Assembly: GCA_041907665.1 (NCBI GenBank) | Contig: JAYRGW010000006.1 | Coordinates: forward strand, 41,757 to 105,756 | Origin: JAAYUD01 sp041907665 | GTDB lineage: Bacteria > Bacteroidota > Bacteroidia > Bacteroidales > Bacteroidaceae | Length of the DNA stretch: 64,000 bases | Reading direction: 5' to 3' | Shown here: in pieces, positions 26,760 to 35,843 of the stretch | Numbering within the stretch: position 1 is the stretch's first letter | Layout: the number at the start of each line of letters is the position of its first letter | Made by a program: the position numbers and the translations under genes | The notes under the pieces: model-generated | The model's database searches: none | What the model was told of the DNA's origin: nothing | What the model saw: the letters and a program-made list of their open reading frames with translations, nothing else

Positions 26760-28654
26760 ATGAAAAAATATAATATAGTATTTGCAGCTTTATCTCTTTT
26801 TGTCTTAGGGGGTGTATCCAAGAAACATTGCCATCAGAATATGTTTTGGCACCGCAGATACAAAAGTCTGAATCGGCTTTGAAAGGCATGGTTAATTCTA
26901 TTTATACTACCATGGCCGGTTATTCGAATGACGATGGTGGTATTGAAGAAATCTCTTATGGTAGTATGCTCGCCATGCTCGAACATGGTACTACGCAATT
27001 GGTTTGTTCGGGTACCAATGGTTATAATACGATGGGTGCTTATTGTAACGGTTCCGTAAGTGCTGTAGGTTCTAATCGTGGACTTTATCCTTCTTATCTC
27101 TTCTACGCCTATATCAAGGCTGTGAACGATGTAATAGGCATGATCGGAACAGATGCCAGTCAGATCGACGAGACGAAAAAAGGGTATCTGGGAATATGCT
27201 ATGCTTATCGGGCATTGTATTATATGGACGTTGTTCAGATAATGGAATACAAAACTCCGACAGATACAAGGTATATGTATACAGCGCCCGAAAATGATTT
27301 GAAGAATCTCGGTGTTCCTATTGTTACCGAGAAAACGACATCAAAAGAGGCTTCGAATAATAAGCGCGCTACTGTCGACGAGGTTTATGACTTGATCTTG
27401 AGTGATCTGAAACAGGCCGAAACTTATTTGACTGGTTATCAGCGTACCGATAAGGTACAACCTAATTTGGCTGTAGTATATGGTTTATATGCCAGAGCTT
27501 ATACCAATTTGGCATCTAGAGTAGCTACTTCGGCTACTTATAAAGATGAAGCTACTTATTGGAGCAATGCCAAATCGTATGCCGAAAAAGCGATCTCTGA
27601 ATCGGGTTGTACTCCTTTGACCGAAGATCAGTGGACCGATCCTGTGAATGGATTCAATAATCGTGATTCTCAGAATTCATGGATGCTTGCAACATCTATT
27701 TCAGAAGGAAATAAGACTGCAGCTACAAGCGGTTCGTTTGTATTTGCTATGACTTTCGGTACCGAGACCAACTTCTCTGCTTATGGTTGGCGTGTAGGGC
27801 GCTCTTTGGATCGTAAGTGGTACGAGAAACTTTCAGATAATGATTTCAGAAAGAAATCGTGGCTGGCCCCCAATTTCTTCTACGAATCGACTAATCAGAA
27901 AGAAGGACAGTCTTATTTGATAGAGAGAGATGCTAGTGGCAACTTCCTTAATAATAAATGGTGCAAAGATGGAGATAATCTCAATACCGATCAGACCGAT
28001 TGGAGCGATGATTATTCAGGCTTTGGAGCATCTAAGTATAAATACCAACTCAATAGTTCGGCGTCTAACATCCGTTCTACTATCAACAAATCCAATGGTT
28101 TCCAATCGTGGCCGTGGCTTTACGTGAATATTAAATTCCGTCCGCATTTGGGCAATTATAATACTTACGAAGTGGGTGGAGCTACCGATTTTCCGATTAT
28201 GCGTGTAGAAGAAATGTATTTTCTGAAAGCTGAGGCTACTCTTCATACTTCGGGTGTTGCAGATGCAAATAAGGCATTGGAAGATATTGTGAAAACCCGC
28301 AATCCTAACTATACATGCAGTGCTGTCAAAGCTGCCGATTTTCTTACCGAATATGTATTTCAAAAAGGAGTAGAATTCTGGGGAGAAGGTATTAATTATT
28401 TCGATGCAAAACGCTTGGAAGTTGGTATTCATCGCGCATACAAAGGCTCCAATTGCGAACGCTATCAGCATTGTATTAATATGGACGGAGTATTTGTAGG
28501 ATGGACACCGGGGTGGAATCAGGCCGAATTGAATTCCAATCAGGCTATATTGCATTATAATAATCCGTATACCAATCCTACTACTTATTATTCTTATAAA
28601 TCAAACGACGAATTGAGACCGTATTACGGTTGGGATTTAGGCCTTGACAATTAA
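26760..28654 (+). CDS. SusD/RagB-family lipoprotein with a one-base frameshift at the lipobox
   Basis: The body of the protein (26828-28654, 608 residues) is an intact SusD homologue. It contains YLGICYAYRALYYMDVVQIMEYK and the helical, TPR-like SusD segments, and ends with the FLTEYVFQKGVEFWGEGINYFDAKRL signature region. The start and signal peptide lie in a different frame: ATG at 26760 gives MKKYNIVFAALSLFVLGG. The body frame continues upstream as GCIQETLPSEYV. The frames would join as L-G-G-C, a perfect lipobox, if the G run at 26808-26812 had six bases instead of five. As written, the product from 26760 stops early. Either this is a sequencing error in a homopolymer or the gene is broken in this strain. 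It follows SusC by 19 bases. Confidence 0.9.
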
Positions 28655-28677
28655 ACGAACGAATCATTTAACAATGA

Positions 28678-28708
28678 GAGACTGTCTATAGTCTATATAG
28701 ACAGTCTC
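28678..28708 (+). terminator. Hairpin between SusD and GH89
   Basis: GAGACTGTCTATA (28678-28690) and TATAGACAGTCTC (28696-28708) form a perfect 13-bp stem with a 5-base loop. The tail is TTCTT rather than a long T run, so this may be an intra-operon attenuator or a processing/stability hairpin as much as a terminator. Confidence 0.6.
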
Positions 28709-28731
28709 TTCTTAAAAACAATTTGATAGAT

Positions 28732-30957
28732 ATGAGAAAATTAGCTTTATTGCTTACAACACTATTTTTTAGCCTTACCTGCATGACAGGAAATGCCTTT
28801 AATGCATCCAAAGAAACCGCTGTGGTGAAAGGATTGGTACACCGCCTGATGCCACAACATGAGGGCTCTTTTGTATTCAAACTTTTGTCTAGTACCGGAG
28901 GTAAAGACCAATTCCAATTAAAATCAAATGGAGATGTGATTGAAATTAGCGGAAATAATGCTAATTCGATGGCTGTAGGATTGAACTATTATCTGAAATA
29001 CTATTGCCATACTACTGTTTCTTGGTTTGTTGATGACAAATTCGAAATGCCTGCTTCACTCCCTGCTATCGAGCAACCTGTTACGATTGATGCTCGTTGC
29101 AAAGATCGTTTCTTTCTTAATTATTGCACTTTCGGCTATACCATGCCTTGGTGGAGTTGGAGAGATTGGGAACACTTTATCGACTGGATGGCATTGAATG
29201 GTATTAATTTGCCTTTGGCTATAACCGGACAGGAATCTATCTGGCATAAAGTGTGGATGAAGTTGGGACTATCGGACAAAGAAATTCGTCATTATTTCAC
29301 CGGACCGGCTCATTTGCCTTGGCATCGGATGCTCAATATAGACTATTGGCAGGGAGATCTGCCTATGTCGTGGCTTAACGATCAGGAAGATTTACAGAAA
29401 AAAATTGTTGCTCGCGAACGTGAATTCAATATGAAACCTGTGCTCCCGGCTTTTGCAGGACACGTACCACAAGAGTTGAAAAGAATCTATCCCAATGCAA
29501 AAATCACGAAACTTGGTGCATGGTCGGGCTATTCGGATCAATATGCATGTAGTTTCCTTGATCCAATGGATCCGCTGTTTGCCAAGATTCAGAAGATGTT
29601 CTTGCAACAGCAGAAAGATATCTACGGAACAGATCATATCTATGGTATCGATTTGTTCAACGAACTTGAACCGCCTAGTTACGAGGCTTCTTATCTGAAA
29701 CGTGTAGCTCATCAAGTGTATGGAACATTGGAGAAAGCAGATAAAAATGCTGTTTGGTTGCAGATGACCTGGCTGTTCTACAATGAACGGAAAGACTGGA
29801 CAAACGACCGTATCAAAGCATATATTACAGCTTACCCCCCTCAAAAATCTATTCTACTAGACTACTATTGCGAGCGCCACGAAGTGTGGCAACAGACCGA
29901 CAAATTCTATAATGTACCTTATATCTGGTGTTATTTAGGCAACTTTGGTGGCAATACCATGTTGGCCGGCAATATTGATGAAGTGAACAAACGTATTGAA
30001 AATACGATTCAGAAAGGTGGCAAGAACTTTATTGGACTTGGTGCCACTTTGGAAGGATTCGATTGCAATCCGTTTATGTACGAATATGTATTCGAAAAAG
30101 CATGGAACTTCAATGCACATAAGGATGTCAATAATTGGAGCGAACATTTGGCTGATGAGCATGTAGGACATGCCGATGCAAATGCACGTGCAGCATGGAA
30201 TATCTTATTGAACAAGATCTATGCTTCACCATGTACCCCGGGTCAGTGTCCGGTTATCAATATACGCCCCTGTTTTGGTAAGTTTAAAACTTATTATAGC
30301 AATTATCGTATCAAATACGATAATGTCGACTTGCTGAAAGCTGCGGAATTGATGTTGAAGGCTAACAGCAAAACACCTACTTTCGCTTTCGATGTATCCA
30401 ACCTCGTTAGACAAGTTGTAAGCAATCATTTTGCTGTTCTCTTCAAAGACTATGAGAAGGCTTATAATGAAAACAACTATAAGGAGATGAAAGCCAAAGA
30501 GGCTTTGATGTTACAGATCATCAATGATGTCGACAGATTGGTTTCTTCTCAATCTTTTTATTTAATGGGTAAATGGATAAAAGAAGCACGTAGCAAAGGC
30601 GTAAATGAAGAAGAAAAACTCTACTACGAACGCAATGCTCGAAATTTGCTCACTACGTGGGGCGAAAAGGCTGGATTGCTCAACGATTATGCTAGCCGTA
30701 CGTGGTCTGGAATGACTTCTACATTCTATGGCGAACGTTGGAAAATGTTTTTTGCGGCAGTAGATAAGGCTGTTATCGGAGGGTATAAGTTCGACGATGC
30801 CAAATACAAGGAATACGAAAAGGAAGTGACCGATTACGAAGAAATCTGGTGGAAAGATTGTATCGGCGATTTCCCTGCAACTCCTGTAGGCGATAGTATT
30901 GAACTATCCAAAGAGTTGTTGGCGAAATACAAAACGTTGATAGAACAAAGTAAATAG
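28732..30957 (+). CDS. Secreted alpha-N-acetylglucosaminidase, GH89 (NAGLU-like)
   Basis: The protein has 741 residues from ATG 28732. A TTG at 28723 is also in frame, but the Sec signal MRKLALLLTTLFFSLTCMTG begins at the ATG. The NAGLU order is complete: an N-terminal alpha/beta domain (about 25-120), the barrel from RFFLNYCTFGYTMPWWSWRDWE through ALNGINLPLAITGQE, the catalytic-region motif DLFNELEPPS (E311/E313), and GATLEGFDCNPFMYEYVFE. A helical C-terminal domain follows. It should release terminal alpha-linked N-acetylglucosamine, as found in gastric mucin caps or heparan-type chains. It is the only enzyme of the sigma-controlled SusCD locus, hence the best clue to substrate. Confidence 0.95.
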   Translation: MRKLALLLTTLFFSLTCMTGNAFNASKETAVVKGLVHRLMPQHEGSFVFKLLSSTGGKDQFQLKSNGDVIEISGNNANSMAVGLNYYLKYYCHTTVSWFVDDKFEMPASLPAIEQPVTIDARCKDRFFLNYCTFGYTMPWWSWRDWEHFIDWMALNGINLPLAITGQESIWHKVWMKLGLSDKEIRHYFTGPAHLPWHRMLNIDYWQGDLPMSWLNDQEDLQKKIVAREREFNMKPVLPAFAGHVPQELKRIYPNAKITKLGAWSGYSDQYACSFLDPMDPLFAKIQKMFLQQQKDIYGTDHIYGIDLFNELEPPSYEASYLKRVAHQVYGTLEKADKNAVWLQMTWLFYNERKDWTNDRIKAYITAYPPQKSILLDYYCERHEVWQQTDKFYNVPYIWCYLGNFGGNTMLAGNIDEVNKRIENTIQKGGKNFIGLGATLEGFDCNPFMYEYVFEKAWNFNAHKDVNNWSEHLADEHVGHADANARAAWNILLNKIYASPCTPGQCPVINIRPCFGKFKTYYSNYRIKYDNVDLLKAAELMLKANSKTPTFAFDVSNLVRQVVSNHFAVLFKDYEKAYNENNYKEMKAKEALMLQIINDVDRLVSSQSFYLMGKWIKEARSKGVNEEEKLYYERNARNLLTTWGEKAGLLNDYASRTWSGMTSTFYGERWKMFFAAVDKAVIGGYKFDDAKYKEYEKEVTDYEEIWWKDCIGDFPATPVGDSIELSKELLAKYKTLIEQSK

Positions 30958-30975
30958 TTTGAGATGACGTCAGAT

Positions 30976-31016
30976 GATGTACTGGATAGGTTGAAATATT
31001 ACTTATTCAGTACATC
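30976..31016 (+). terminator. Terminator-like hairpin after GH89
   Basis: The arms at 30976-30988 and 31004-31016 (GATGTACTG / CAGTACATC core) pair with one mismatch and are followed by TTGTTT. The hairpin starts about 20 bases after the GH89 stop. Confidence 0.5.
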
Positions 31017-31159
31017 TTGTTTATGTGTAGCTCAAGTCTTGTGTTGCTAAGGGTTATTCTCTAGAAAGGATTGTGTACTTGAGCGATGAAAACTGAATTT
31101 TGTAATACAATACAGTTACAAAAAATACCATTGTAGTGGAAAGATAGCACAAAACCTGC

Positions 31160-31189
31160 TTGGCGTATCAAAAAAAAGCTTTAACTTTG
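31160..31189 (+). promoter_or_regulatory. Promoter of the PRPP synthetase gene
   Basis: TTG at 31160-31162, a 19-base gap and TAACTTTG at 31182-31189 match the Bacteroidetes promoter. The ATG is at 31226. Confidence 0.6.
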
Positions 31190-31225
31190 CATCAAAATTA
31201 AAACTTAGTCATAACTAAAGCATCA

Positions 31226-32164
31226 ATGAGCGAAAACGAACCTTTCATGGTATTCTCGGGAACCAGTTCGAGATACTTGGCAGAGAAGATCTGCACCAGT
31301 CTAAATTGTCCTCTTGGAAAAATGAATATAACCCACTTTGCCGATGGTGAGTTTGCCGTATCTTACGAGCAGTCTATCCGTGGTGCACATGTGTTTTTGG
31401 TTCAGTCCACTTTCCCTAATTCTGATAACTTAATGGAGTTGTTACTAATGGTCGATGCGGCCAAGAGAGCTTCTGCCAAGAGTGTTATAGCTGTTATCCC
31501 TTATTTCGGATGGGCGCGTCAGGATAGAAAAGATAAGCCTCGTGTATCGATAGGGGCTAAGTTGGTGGCCGATTTACTTTCTGTAGCTGGTATCGATCGA
31601 CTCATTACGATGGATCTTCATGCCGATCAAATTCAAGGATTTTTCGACATTCCTGTTGATCATCTGTATGCATCGGCAGTCTTTTTCCCATACATACAAT
31701 CGCTTAATCTGCCCGATCTTTGTATCGCTACTCCGGATGTAGGCGGTTCCAAACGGGCCAGTACTTTCTGTAAGTATCTCGATGTACCGATGGTACTTTG
31801 TAACAAGAAACGCGAAGTTGCCAATCAGGTAGCATCCATGCAGATTATCGGCGATGTGAAAGGTAAAAATGTTGTGCTTGTCGACGATATTGTCGATACT
31901 GCAGGTACCATTACTTTGGCAGCCAATCTGATGATGGACAACGGTGCTCAAAGCGTACGTGCTATTGCCAGTCACTGTGTTATGTCTGATCCGGCTTCTT
32001 ATCGTATTCAGGAATCTTGTCTTACCGAGATGGTATTTACCGATAGTATTCCTTATACTAAGAAATGTTCAAAAGTTAAGCAGCTGAGCATTGCCGATAT
32101 GTTTGCCGAAACCATTCGCAGGGTCGTTAATAACGAATCGATCAGTTCGCAATATTTGATTTAA
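31226..32164 (+). CDS. prs: Ribose-phosphate pyrophosphokinase (PRPP synthetase)
   Basis: This 312-residue enzyme makes phosphoribosyl pyrophosphate from ribose 5-phosphate and ATP for nucleotide, histidine and tryptophan synthesis. The ATP-binding flexible loop region is PYFGWARQDRKDKPRVSIGAK. The divalent-metal site is MDLHADQIQGFFDIPVDHL. The PRPP-binding loop is VVLVDDIVDTAGTI near residue 215. The length and motif order are those of class I enzymes. It is cytosolic, with its own promoter and terminator, and has no operon partner in the window. Confidence 0.97.
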   Translation: MSENEPFMVFSGTSSRYLAEKICTSLNCPLGKMNITHFADGEFAVSYEQSIRGAHVFLVQSTFPNSDNLMELLLMVDAAKRASAKSVIAVIPYFGWARQDRKDKPRVSIGAKLVADLLSVAGIDRLITMDLHADQIQGFFDIPVDHLYASAVFFPYIQSLNLPDLCIATPDVGGSKRASTFCKYLDVPMVLCNKKREVANQVASMQIIGDVKGKNVVLVDDIVDTAGTITLAANLMMDNGAQSVRAIASHCVMSDPASYRIQESCLTEMVFTDSIPYTKKCSKVKQLSIADMFAETIRRVVNNESISSQYLI

Positions 32165-32282
32165 ATGCTCAGTATATTCGAGAAGCTTTTTTGATTTTCT
32201 ATCGGGAAAAATTGAAACAGTTTTATTATCTTATTTTTCTAATAAAATAAAACAGCTTCTGCGTAAATAAAATAAAAAGAGA

Positions 32283-32328
32283 CATCTATTTAATAGTAGA
32301 AATACTATGACATAGATGCCTTTTTTTT
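32283..32328 (+). terminator. Rho-independent terminator of prs
   Basis: The outer stem CATCTAT / ATAGATG and inner stem ATAGTA / TACTAT surround a GAAA loop. Eight T residues follow (32321-32328). Confidence 0.75.
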
Positions 32329-32384
32329 ATTTGGTTTAAAACAATATTTAACTAAAGATTTTACTTCATATTATTCGTTATAGG

Positions 32385-32392
32385 TATATTTG
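32385..32392 (+). promoter_or_regulatory. -7 box for the PAS protein gene
   Basis: TATATTTG matches TAnnTTTG 44 bases before the ATG at 32437. No -33 box is obvious. Confidence 0.4.
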
Positions 32393-32436
32393 TATATGTG
32401 TACGGAATCTGATGAATAAATGTAATAAAAACGACT

Positions 32437-32982
32437 ATGTGGGCTATAATATTGCTAGTGATATTGATAAGTATTGTCTTGTTGATATATTCTATCTTCC
32501 AATGCCAACAGAAGAAAGAACTTGCCTGCCGCTTAAGCAAAGAAAATGAAGCTTTGGAAAAAGCAGAGAAACTCACAGATGCTCTATTTCGCACTGCTCA
32601 TGCTTATATTGTTTTGATTGATGCCGATTTTGTGGTGCTCAAAACAAACTATTACACACTTACCGATACGATTGCTGCATTAGATAAAAAACGTTTGGGA
32701 GATTTGCTCCATTGTTCTAATGCAATGTGTTCGCCCGGTGGGTGCGGCACTTCCGAAATGTGCCAATTGTGTCCTATACGTCAAGCTATACAGCGTACGC
32801 TAGATACTCATACCGACTTTCGACATTTGAGGACTTCACTTGATATTTTGGACGGAGAAAAAGATCCTGTTCGTCTTGAAGTTTCTATTTCCGGAAGTTA
32901 TTTTCCCATAGATGGAAATCCGGGAGCAGTACTTACTATCTACGATATCACAGAGTTTGTGAAATCGCCAGAAGTAGGTTGA
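32437..32982 (+). CDS. Membrane-anchored single PAS-domain protein with a cysteine cluster
   Basis: This 181-residue protein has one N-terminal membrane helix (about 3-23), a short charged linker that could coil (QQKKELACRLSKENEALEKAEK), and a PAS-like domain from about residue 47 to the end (AYIVLIDADFVVLKTN; PGAVLTIYDITE). Inside the PAS fold lies an insertion with regularly placed cysteines: HCSNAMCSPGGCGTSEMCQ, then LCP. The spacing C-x5-C-x4-C-x6-C-x2-C could hold an iron-sulfur cluster, zinc or a redox disulfide. Similar Cys-rich PAS domains occur in sensor kinases. Here no kinase, cyclase or output domain follows, so it is an orphan sensor or partner. No neighbour shares its operon. 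Confidence 0.75.
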   Translation: MWAIILLVILISIVLLIYSIFQCQQKKELACRLSKENEALEKAEKLTDALFRTAHAYIVLIDADFVVLKTNYYTLTDTIAALDKKRLGDLLHCSNAMCSPGGCGTSEMCQLCPIRQAIQRTLDTHTDFRHLRTSLDILDGEKDPVRLEVSISGSYFPIDGNPGAVLTIYDITEFVKSPEVG

Positions 32983-33271
32983 TTGCTATTGTTTCGTGCT
33001 TATTCGTTTTCAATAGAATGAATCTTATTTGTTGAGGGAGTATTAGCGCTTTTTCATGTCGTATGTTTTATTTGTAGCTCTTATTGCTTTACTACAAGCA
33101 GTGTTGAATTTTATCGGAACTTCAATATTACTTATTATTATTCTGAAAAAGCAATACGTTTTTTCTTTGTTTATTCCAGCAGTCGAGAAAATCATATAGC
33201 TTTTTTAGTTATAAGAATAAAATTATATTTAAATATATTGCCCAATAAAGAAATTATTCAATTTATTATAA

Positions 33272-33557
33272 TACCTTTGCAGTCTAAACAATGAAGTTTG
33301 TATTGAAATTTTTATCTAGCAATGTCTCTCCCCATTCATTTCCTCGGGGCTTTTCTCGCCATAATTAATTAAATCAGCTTTTTTGTTGGCATTATTAAAT
33401 TAATTCGCAATATTAAATATGAGCATTTGCGGATTCAATTTATATTATTCACACGTAATAATGATCATGCGGATAAATATATCCCAGCTTCTTCCATGAA
33501 CTTTTTATTACGATTATTAATTAAGAAAAGATTGCTCTGAAGCAATCAGACAAATTT
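33272..33557 (+). promoter_or_regulatory. Promoter and long 5' leader of the cold-shock-like gene group
   Basis: The -7 box TACCTTTG (33272-33279) lies 279 bases before the helicase ATG, so the mRNA would carry a leader of about 270 bases. The leader is AT-rich and contains a short CCCC/GGGG stem (33330-33333 / 33346-33349). Long leaders that refold with temperature are known for cold-shock genes in other bacteria; for this gene it is inference. The rest of 32983-33271 is AT-rich and shows no gene. Confidence 0.45.
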
Positions 33558-34679
33558 ATGACATTTAAAGAATTACACATATCAGAACCTATCTTAAAAG
33601 CTCTTTCAAAGAAAAAATATGAAACGCCTACTCCTATCCAACAGCAAGCTATACCCATTGGGCTCAAAGCCATTGATTTGATAGGAATAGCACAAACCGG
33701 AACAGGAAAAACGGCAGCTTTTGCCATCCCTATTATTCAGCAACTCAACGAATCTCCCAAATTGGGAAAACGTCAAATCAAGGCTTTAATACTTACTCCT
33801 ACTCGCGAATTGGCTATTCAGATTGATGATTGTTTCAGTGAATATACAGAGTTTACCGACTTACGGCATACTGTTATATTTGGTGGAGTGAAACAAGCAG
33901 CTCAGGTTAATCAACTCAAAAGGGGAGTCGATATACTGATCGCAACACCGGGCCGATTGCTCGATCTTATAAGCCAGAAATATATTTCACTGGCCGGTAT
34001 CAAACACTTTGTGCTCGATGAAGCAGACCGTATGCTCGATATGGGCTTTATACACGACGTCAAGAGGCTGTTGCCATTGTTGCCCAAGTCCAGGCAAACG
34101 ATGCTTTTCTCTGCAACGATGCCAAAAACAATAGTAGACTTATCAAAATCTATTTTGCATAAACCTTCGAAAGTTGAGGTAACTCCTGTATCTTCGGTAG
34201 TCGATACCATTCGACAAGGATTGTATTATGTAGAGAAAGAGCAAAAAACAGATTTGCTTATCAATGTGCTGAAGAAAAATTCTAGTAAGTCGATATTGGT
34301 TTTTTCGCGTACGAAACACAAAGCAGACAAAATCGCACGACTTCTCAACAAAGCTGGTATCGCTTGCGAAGCAATACACGGAAATAAAACTCAAACGGCC
34401 AGGCAACGGGCTCTTACGAATTTTAAATCGGGTAAAATAAACGTGATTGTAGCAACGGATATAGCTGCTAGAGGTATTGATATAGACAACTTGGGTATGG
34501 TTGTGAACTACGATCTTCCAGACGTGGCCGAAACTTATGTACATCGTATCGGTCGTACCGGTAGAGCCGGACACGAAGGAGTCGCTATTACATTTTGTTC
34601 TCAAGAAGAGCGTATTATGATGAAAGACATTCAGAAAGTAACAGGCAAGAAGCTGGATGTCATGTTGTTGTCGGCATAA
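33558..34679 (+). CDS. DEAD-box RNA helicase, RhlE-like
   Basis: This is a 373-residue, two-RecA-domain helicase with a minimal C-terminus. All motifs are visible in order: Q motif (PTPIQQQAIP), I AQTGTGKT, Ia PTRELAIQ, Ib TPGRLLD, II VLDEADRMLD, III FSATMP, IV SILVFSRTK, V VATDIAARGIDID and VI YVHRIGRTGRAG. It unwinds RNA duplexes with ATP, in ribosome assembly or mRNA turnover. The short C-terminus lacks a basic tail, which fits the RhlE group. A cold-shock-domain protein and an RRM protein follow at 18 and 34 bases, so the three probably form one RNA-remodelling operon. Confidence 0.95.
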   Translation: MTFKELHISEPILKALSKKKYETPTPIQQQAIPIGLKAIDLIGIAQTGTGKTAAFAIPIIQQLNESPKLGKRQIKALILTPTRELAIQIDDCFSEYTEFTDLRHTVIFGGVKQAAQVNQLKRGVDILIATPGRLLDLISQKYISLAGIKHFVLDEADRMLDMGFIHDVKRLLPLLPKSRQTMLFSATMPKTIVDLSKSILHKPSKVEVTPVSSVVDTIRQGLYYVEKEQKTDLLINVLKKNSSKSILVFSRTKHKADKIARLLNKAGIACEAIHGNKTQTARQRALTNFKSGKINVIVATDIAARGIDIDNLGMVVNYDLPDVAETYVHRIGRTGRAGHEGVAITFCSQEERIMMKDIQKVTGKKLDVMLLSA

Positions 34680-34697
34680 AAATAAAATAATTAATAT

Positions 34698-35141
34698 ATG
34701 GGAAAAGCTATTTCATGTAATAAAAGAGAGTTAGAAAAAAGAAAATCTAGTAAGCGTTTAGAAAAACAAAAACGCAAGGAAGCACGCAAGGCCAATGCCG
34801 GCAGTGGGTCGTTCGAGGATATGATTGCTTATGTAGATGAGAACGGCCTCATTACAAGCACACCTCCGGATTCTTCTGTGAAAGAAGAGGTTGATGTAGA
34901 AAGCATAGAGATTTCTATTCCAAAGAAAGTTGAAGAGGACAATAAAGCATTGGTAGGCAACGTCGAATATTTTAATTCCGATAAAGGTTTTGGTTTTATT
35001 AAGAAGATCGATAGCGAAGAAAAATATTTCTTCCATATCAGTAATGCTCCTGCTTCTATAAAAAAAGGAAATAAAGTTACTTTTGAGCTCGAACGTGGTA
35101 AAGAGGGTATGAATGCCATCAATATTGCACTTGCAAAATAA
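34698..35141 (+). CDS. Cold-shock-domain protein with a charged N-terminal extension
   Basis: The protein has 147 residues. The C-terminal 65 residues are a cold-shock domain: GNVEYFNSDKGFGFIKKID carries RNP1 (KGFGFI), and KYFFHIS carries RNP2. The first 35 residues are extremely basic (RELEKRKSSKRLEKQKRKEARKA), and residues 45-75 are acidic. Classical Csp proteins are about 70 residues, so this is an extended form, common in Bacteroidetes. It should bind single-stranded RNA or DNA and act as an RNA chaperone beside the helicase. The basic tail may add unspecific RNA or ribosome contact. Confidence 0.92.
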   Translation: MGKAISCNKRELEKRKSSKRLEKQKRKEARKANAGSGSFEDMIAYVDENGLITSTPPDSSVKEEVDVESIEISIPKKVEEDNKALVGNVEYFNSDKGFGFIKKIDSEEKYFFHISNAPASIKKGNKVTFELERGKEGMNAINIALAK

Positions 35142-35175
35142 GGTATTTAATAATAACAATTAATAAGTAAAAACG

Positions 35176-35484
35176 ATGAACATTTATGTGTCCGGTCTAA
35201 ATTACAATACCAGTAGTGAAGACTTGCAAGAATTATTTGCAGAATATGGCGAAGTATCTTCTGCCAGAGTCATTACAGATAGAGAAACAGGTAGATCTCG
35301 CGGTTTTGGTTTTGTAGAAATGACCAATGACGAAGAAGGCCAGAAAGCCATTGACGAGTTGAATGGAGGTTCCTACGATGGTAATTCCATAACCGTCAGC
35401 ATCGCACGCGAAAAAAGAGAAAGAACCAACGGATATAATCGTGGCGGTAATAACGGCGGAGGTTTTAACAGAAGACGTTATTAA
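35176..35484 (+). CDS. RRM-type RNA-binding protein
   Basis: This is a 102-residue single RRM. RNP2 is NIYVSGLNY (residues 2-10) and RNP1 is RSRGFGFVEM (about 39-48), with the aromatic residues needed for RNA stacking. The C-terminal tail is short and Gly/Arg/Asn rich (NRGGNNGGGFNRRRY), like the eukaryotic and cyanobacterial glycine-rich RNA-binding proteins induced by cold. It lies 34 bases after the cold-shock-domain gene and is followed by two hairpins, the second a good terminator. It is likely the last gene of the RNA-remodelling operon. Confidence 0.93.
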   Translation: MNIYVSGLNYNTSSEDLQELFAEYGEVSSARVITDRETGRSRGFGFVEMTNDEEGQKAIDELNGGSYDGNSITVSIAREKRERTNGYNRGGNNGGGFNRRRY

Positions 35485-35508
35485 ATTCTTGGAGAATACT
35501 GCATCGTC

Positions 35509-35534
35509 TAGAATGGTGTCTTGACGCCATTCTA
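35509..35534 (+). terminator. Hairpin after the RRM gene
   Basis: TAGAATGG and CCATTCTA pair, with an inner GTC/GAC, 25 bases after the stop. There is no T run, so its role may be mRNA 3' protection. Confidence 0.5.
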
Positions 35535-35558
35535 TCACACTAACAGAATATGAAAAAT

Positions 35559-35599
35559 AGAAGTCGCTGATCATTCAGATCTCCGGCTTCTTTTTTTTA
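35559..35599 (+). terminator. Rho-independent terminator of the helicase/Csp/RRM operon
   Basis: AGAAGTCG (35559-35566) pairs with CGGCTTCT (35584-35591), one wobble pair included, and runs into eight T residues. Confidence 0.7.
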
Positions 35600-35843
35600 T
35601 TTTATTGCTTTTGTAGTGATGTAAGCATGTAGATATGGATAATGCAAAGAGTTTTTTTTCTTTCTCTTTAAGATAATATCAGGATCAATCATAATGCTGT
35701 TCACGAGTATTTATAAAATCGGGAAATGTCCAATATTTGTTAATAGAAATATTATTTATGAGCAATAAGTATACATTCTATTGATGTAATGTTTATCTTA
35801 CAACGTTTTATGAACGACATTGTACAATTAAAATCAGCGCGTT

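Noticed and set aside
26803..26815. Established phase variation of SusD by G-tract slippage
   Set aside because: The tract is only five bases, short for efficient slippage; a sequencing error or a fixed mutation is at least as likely.
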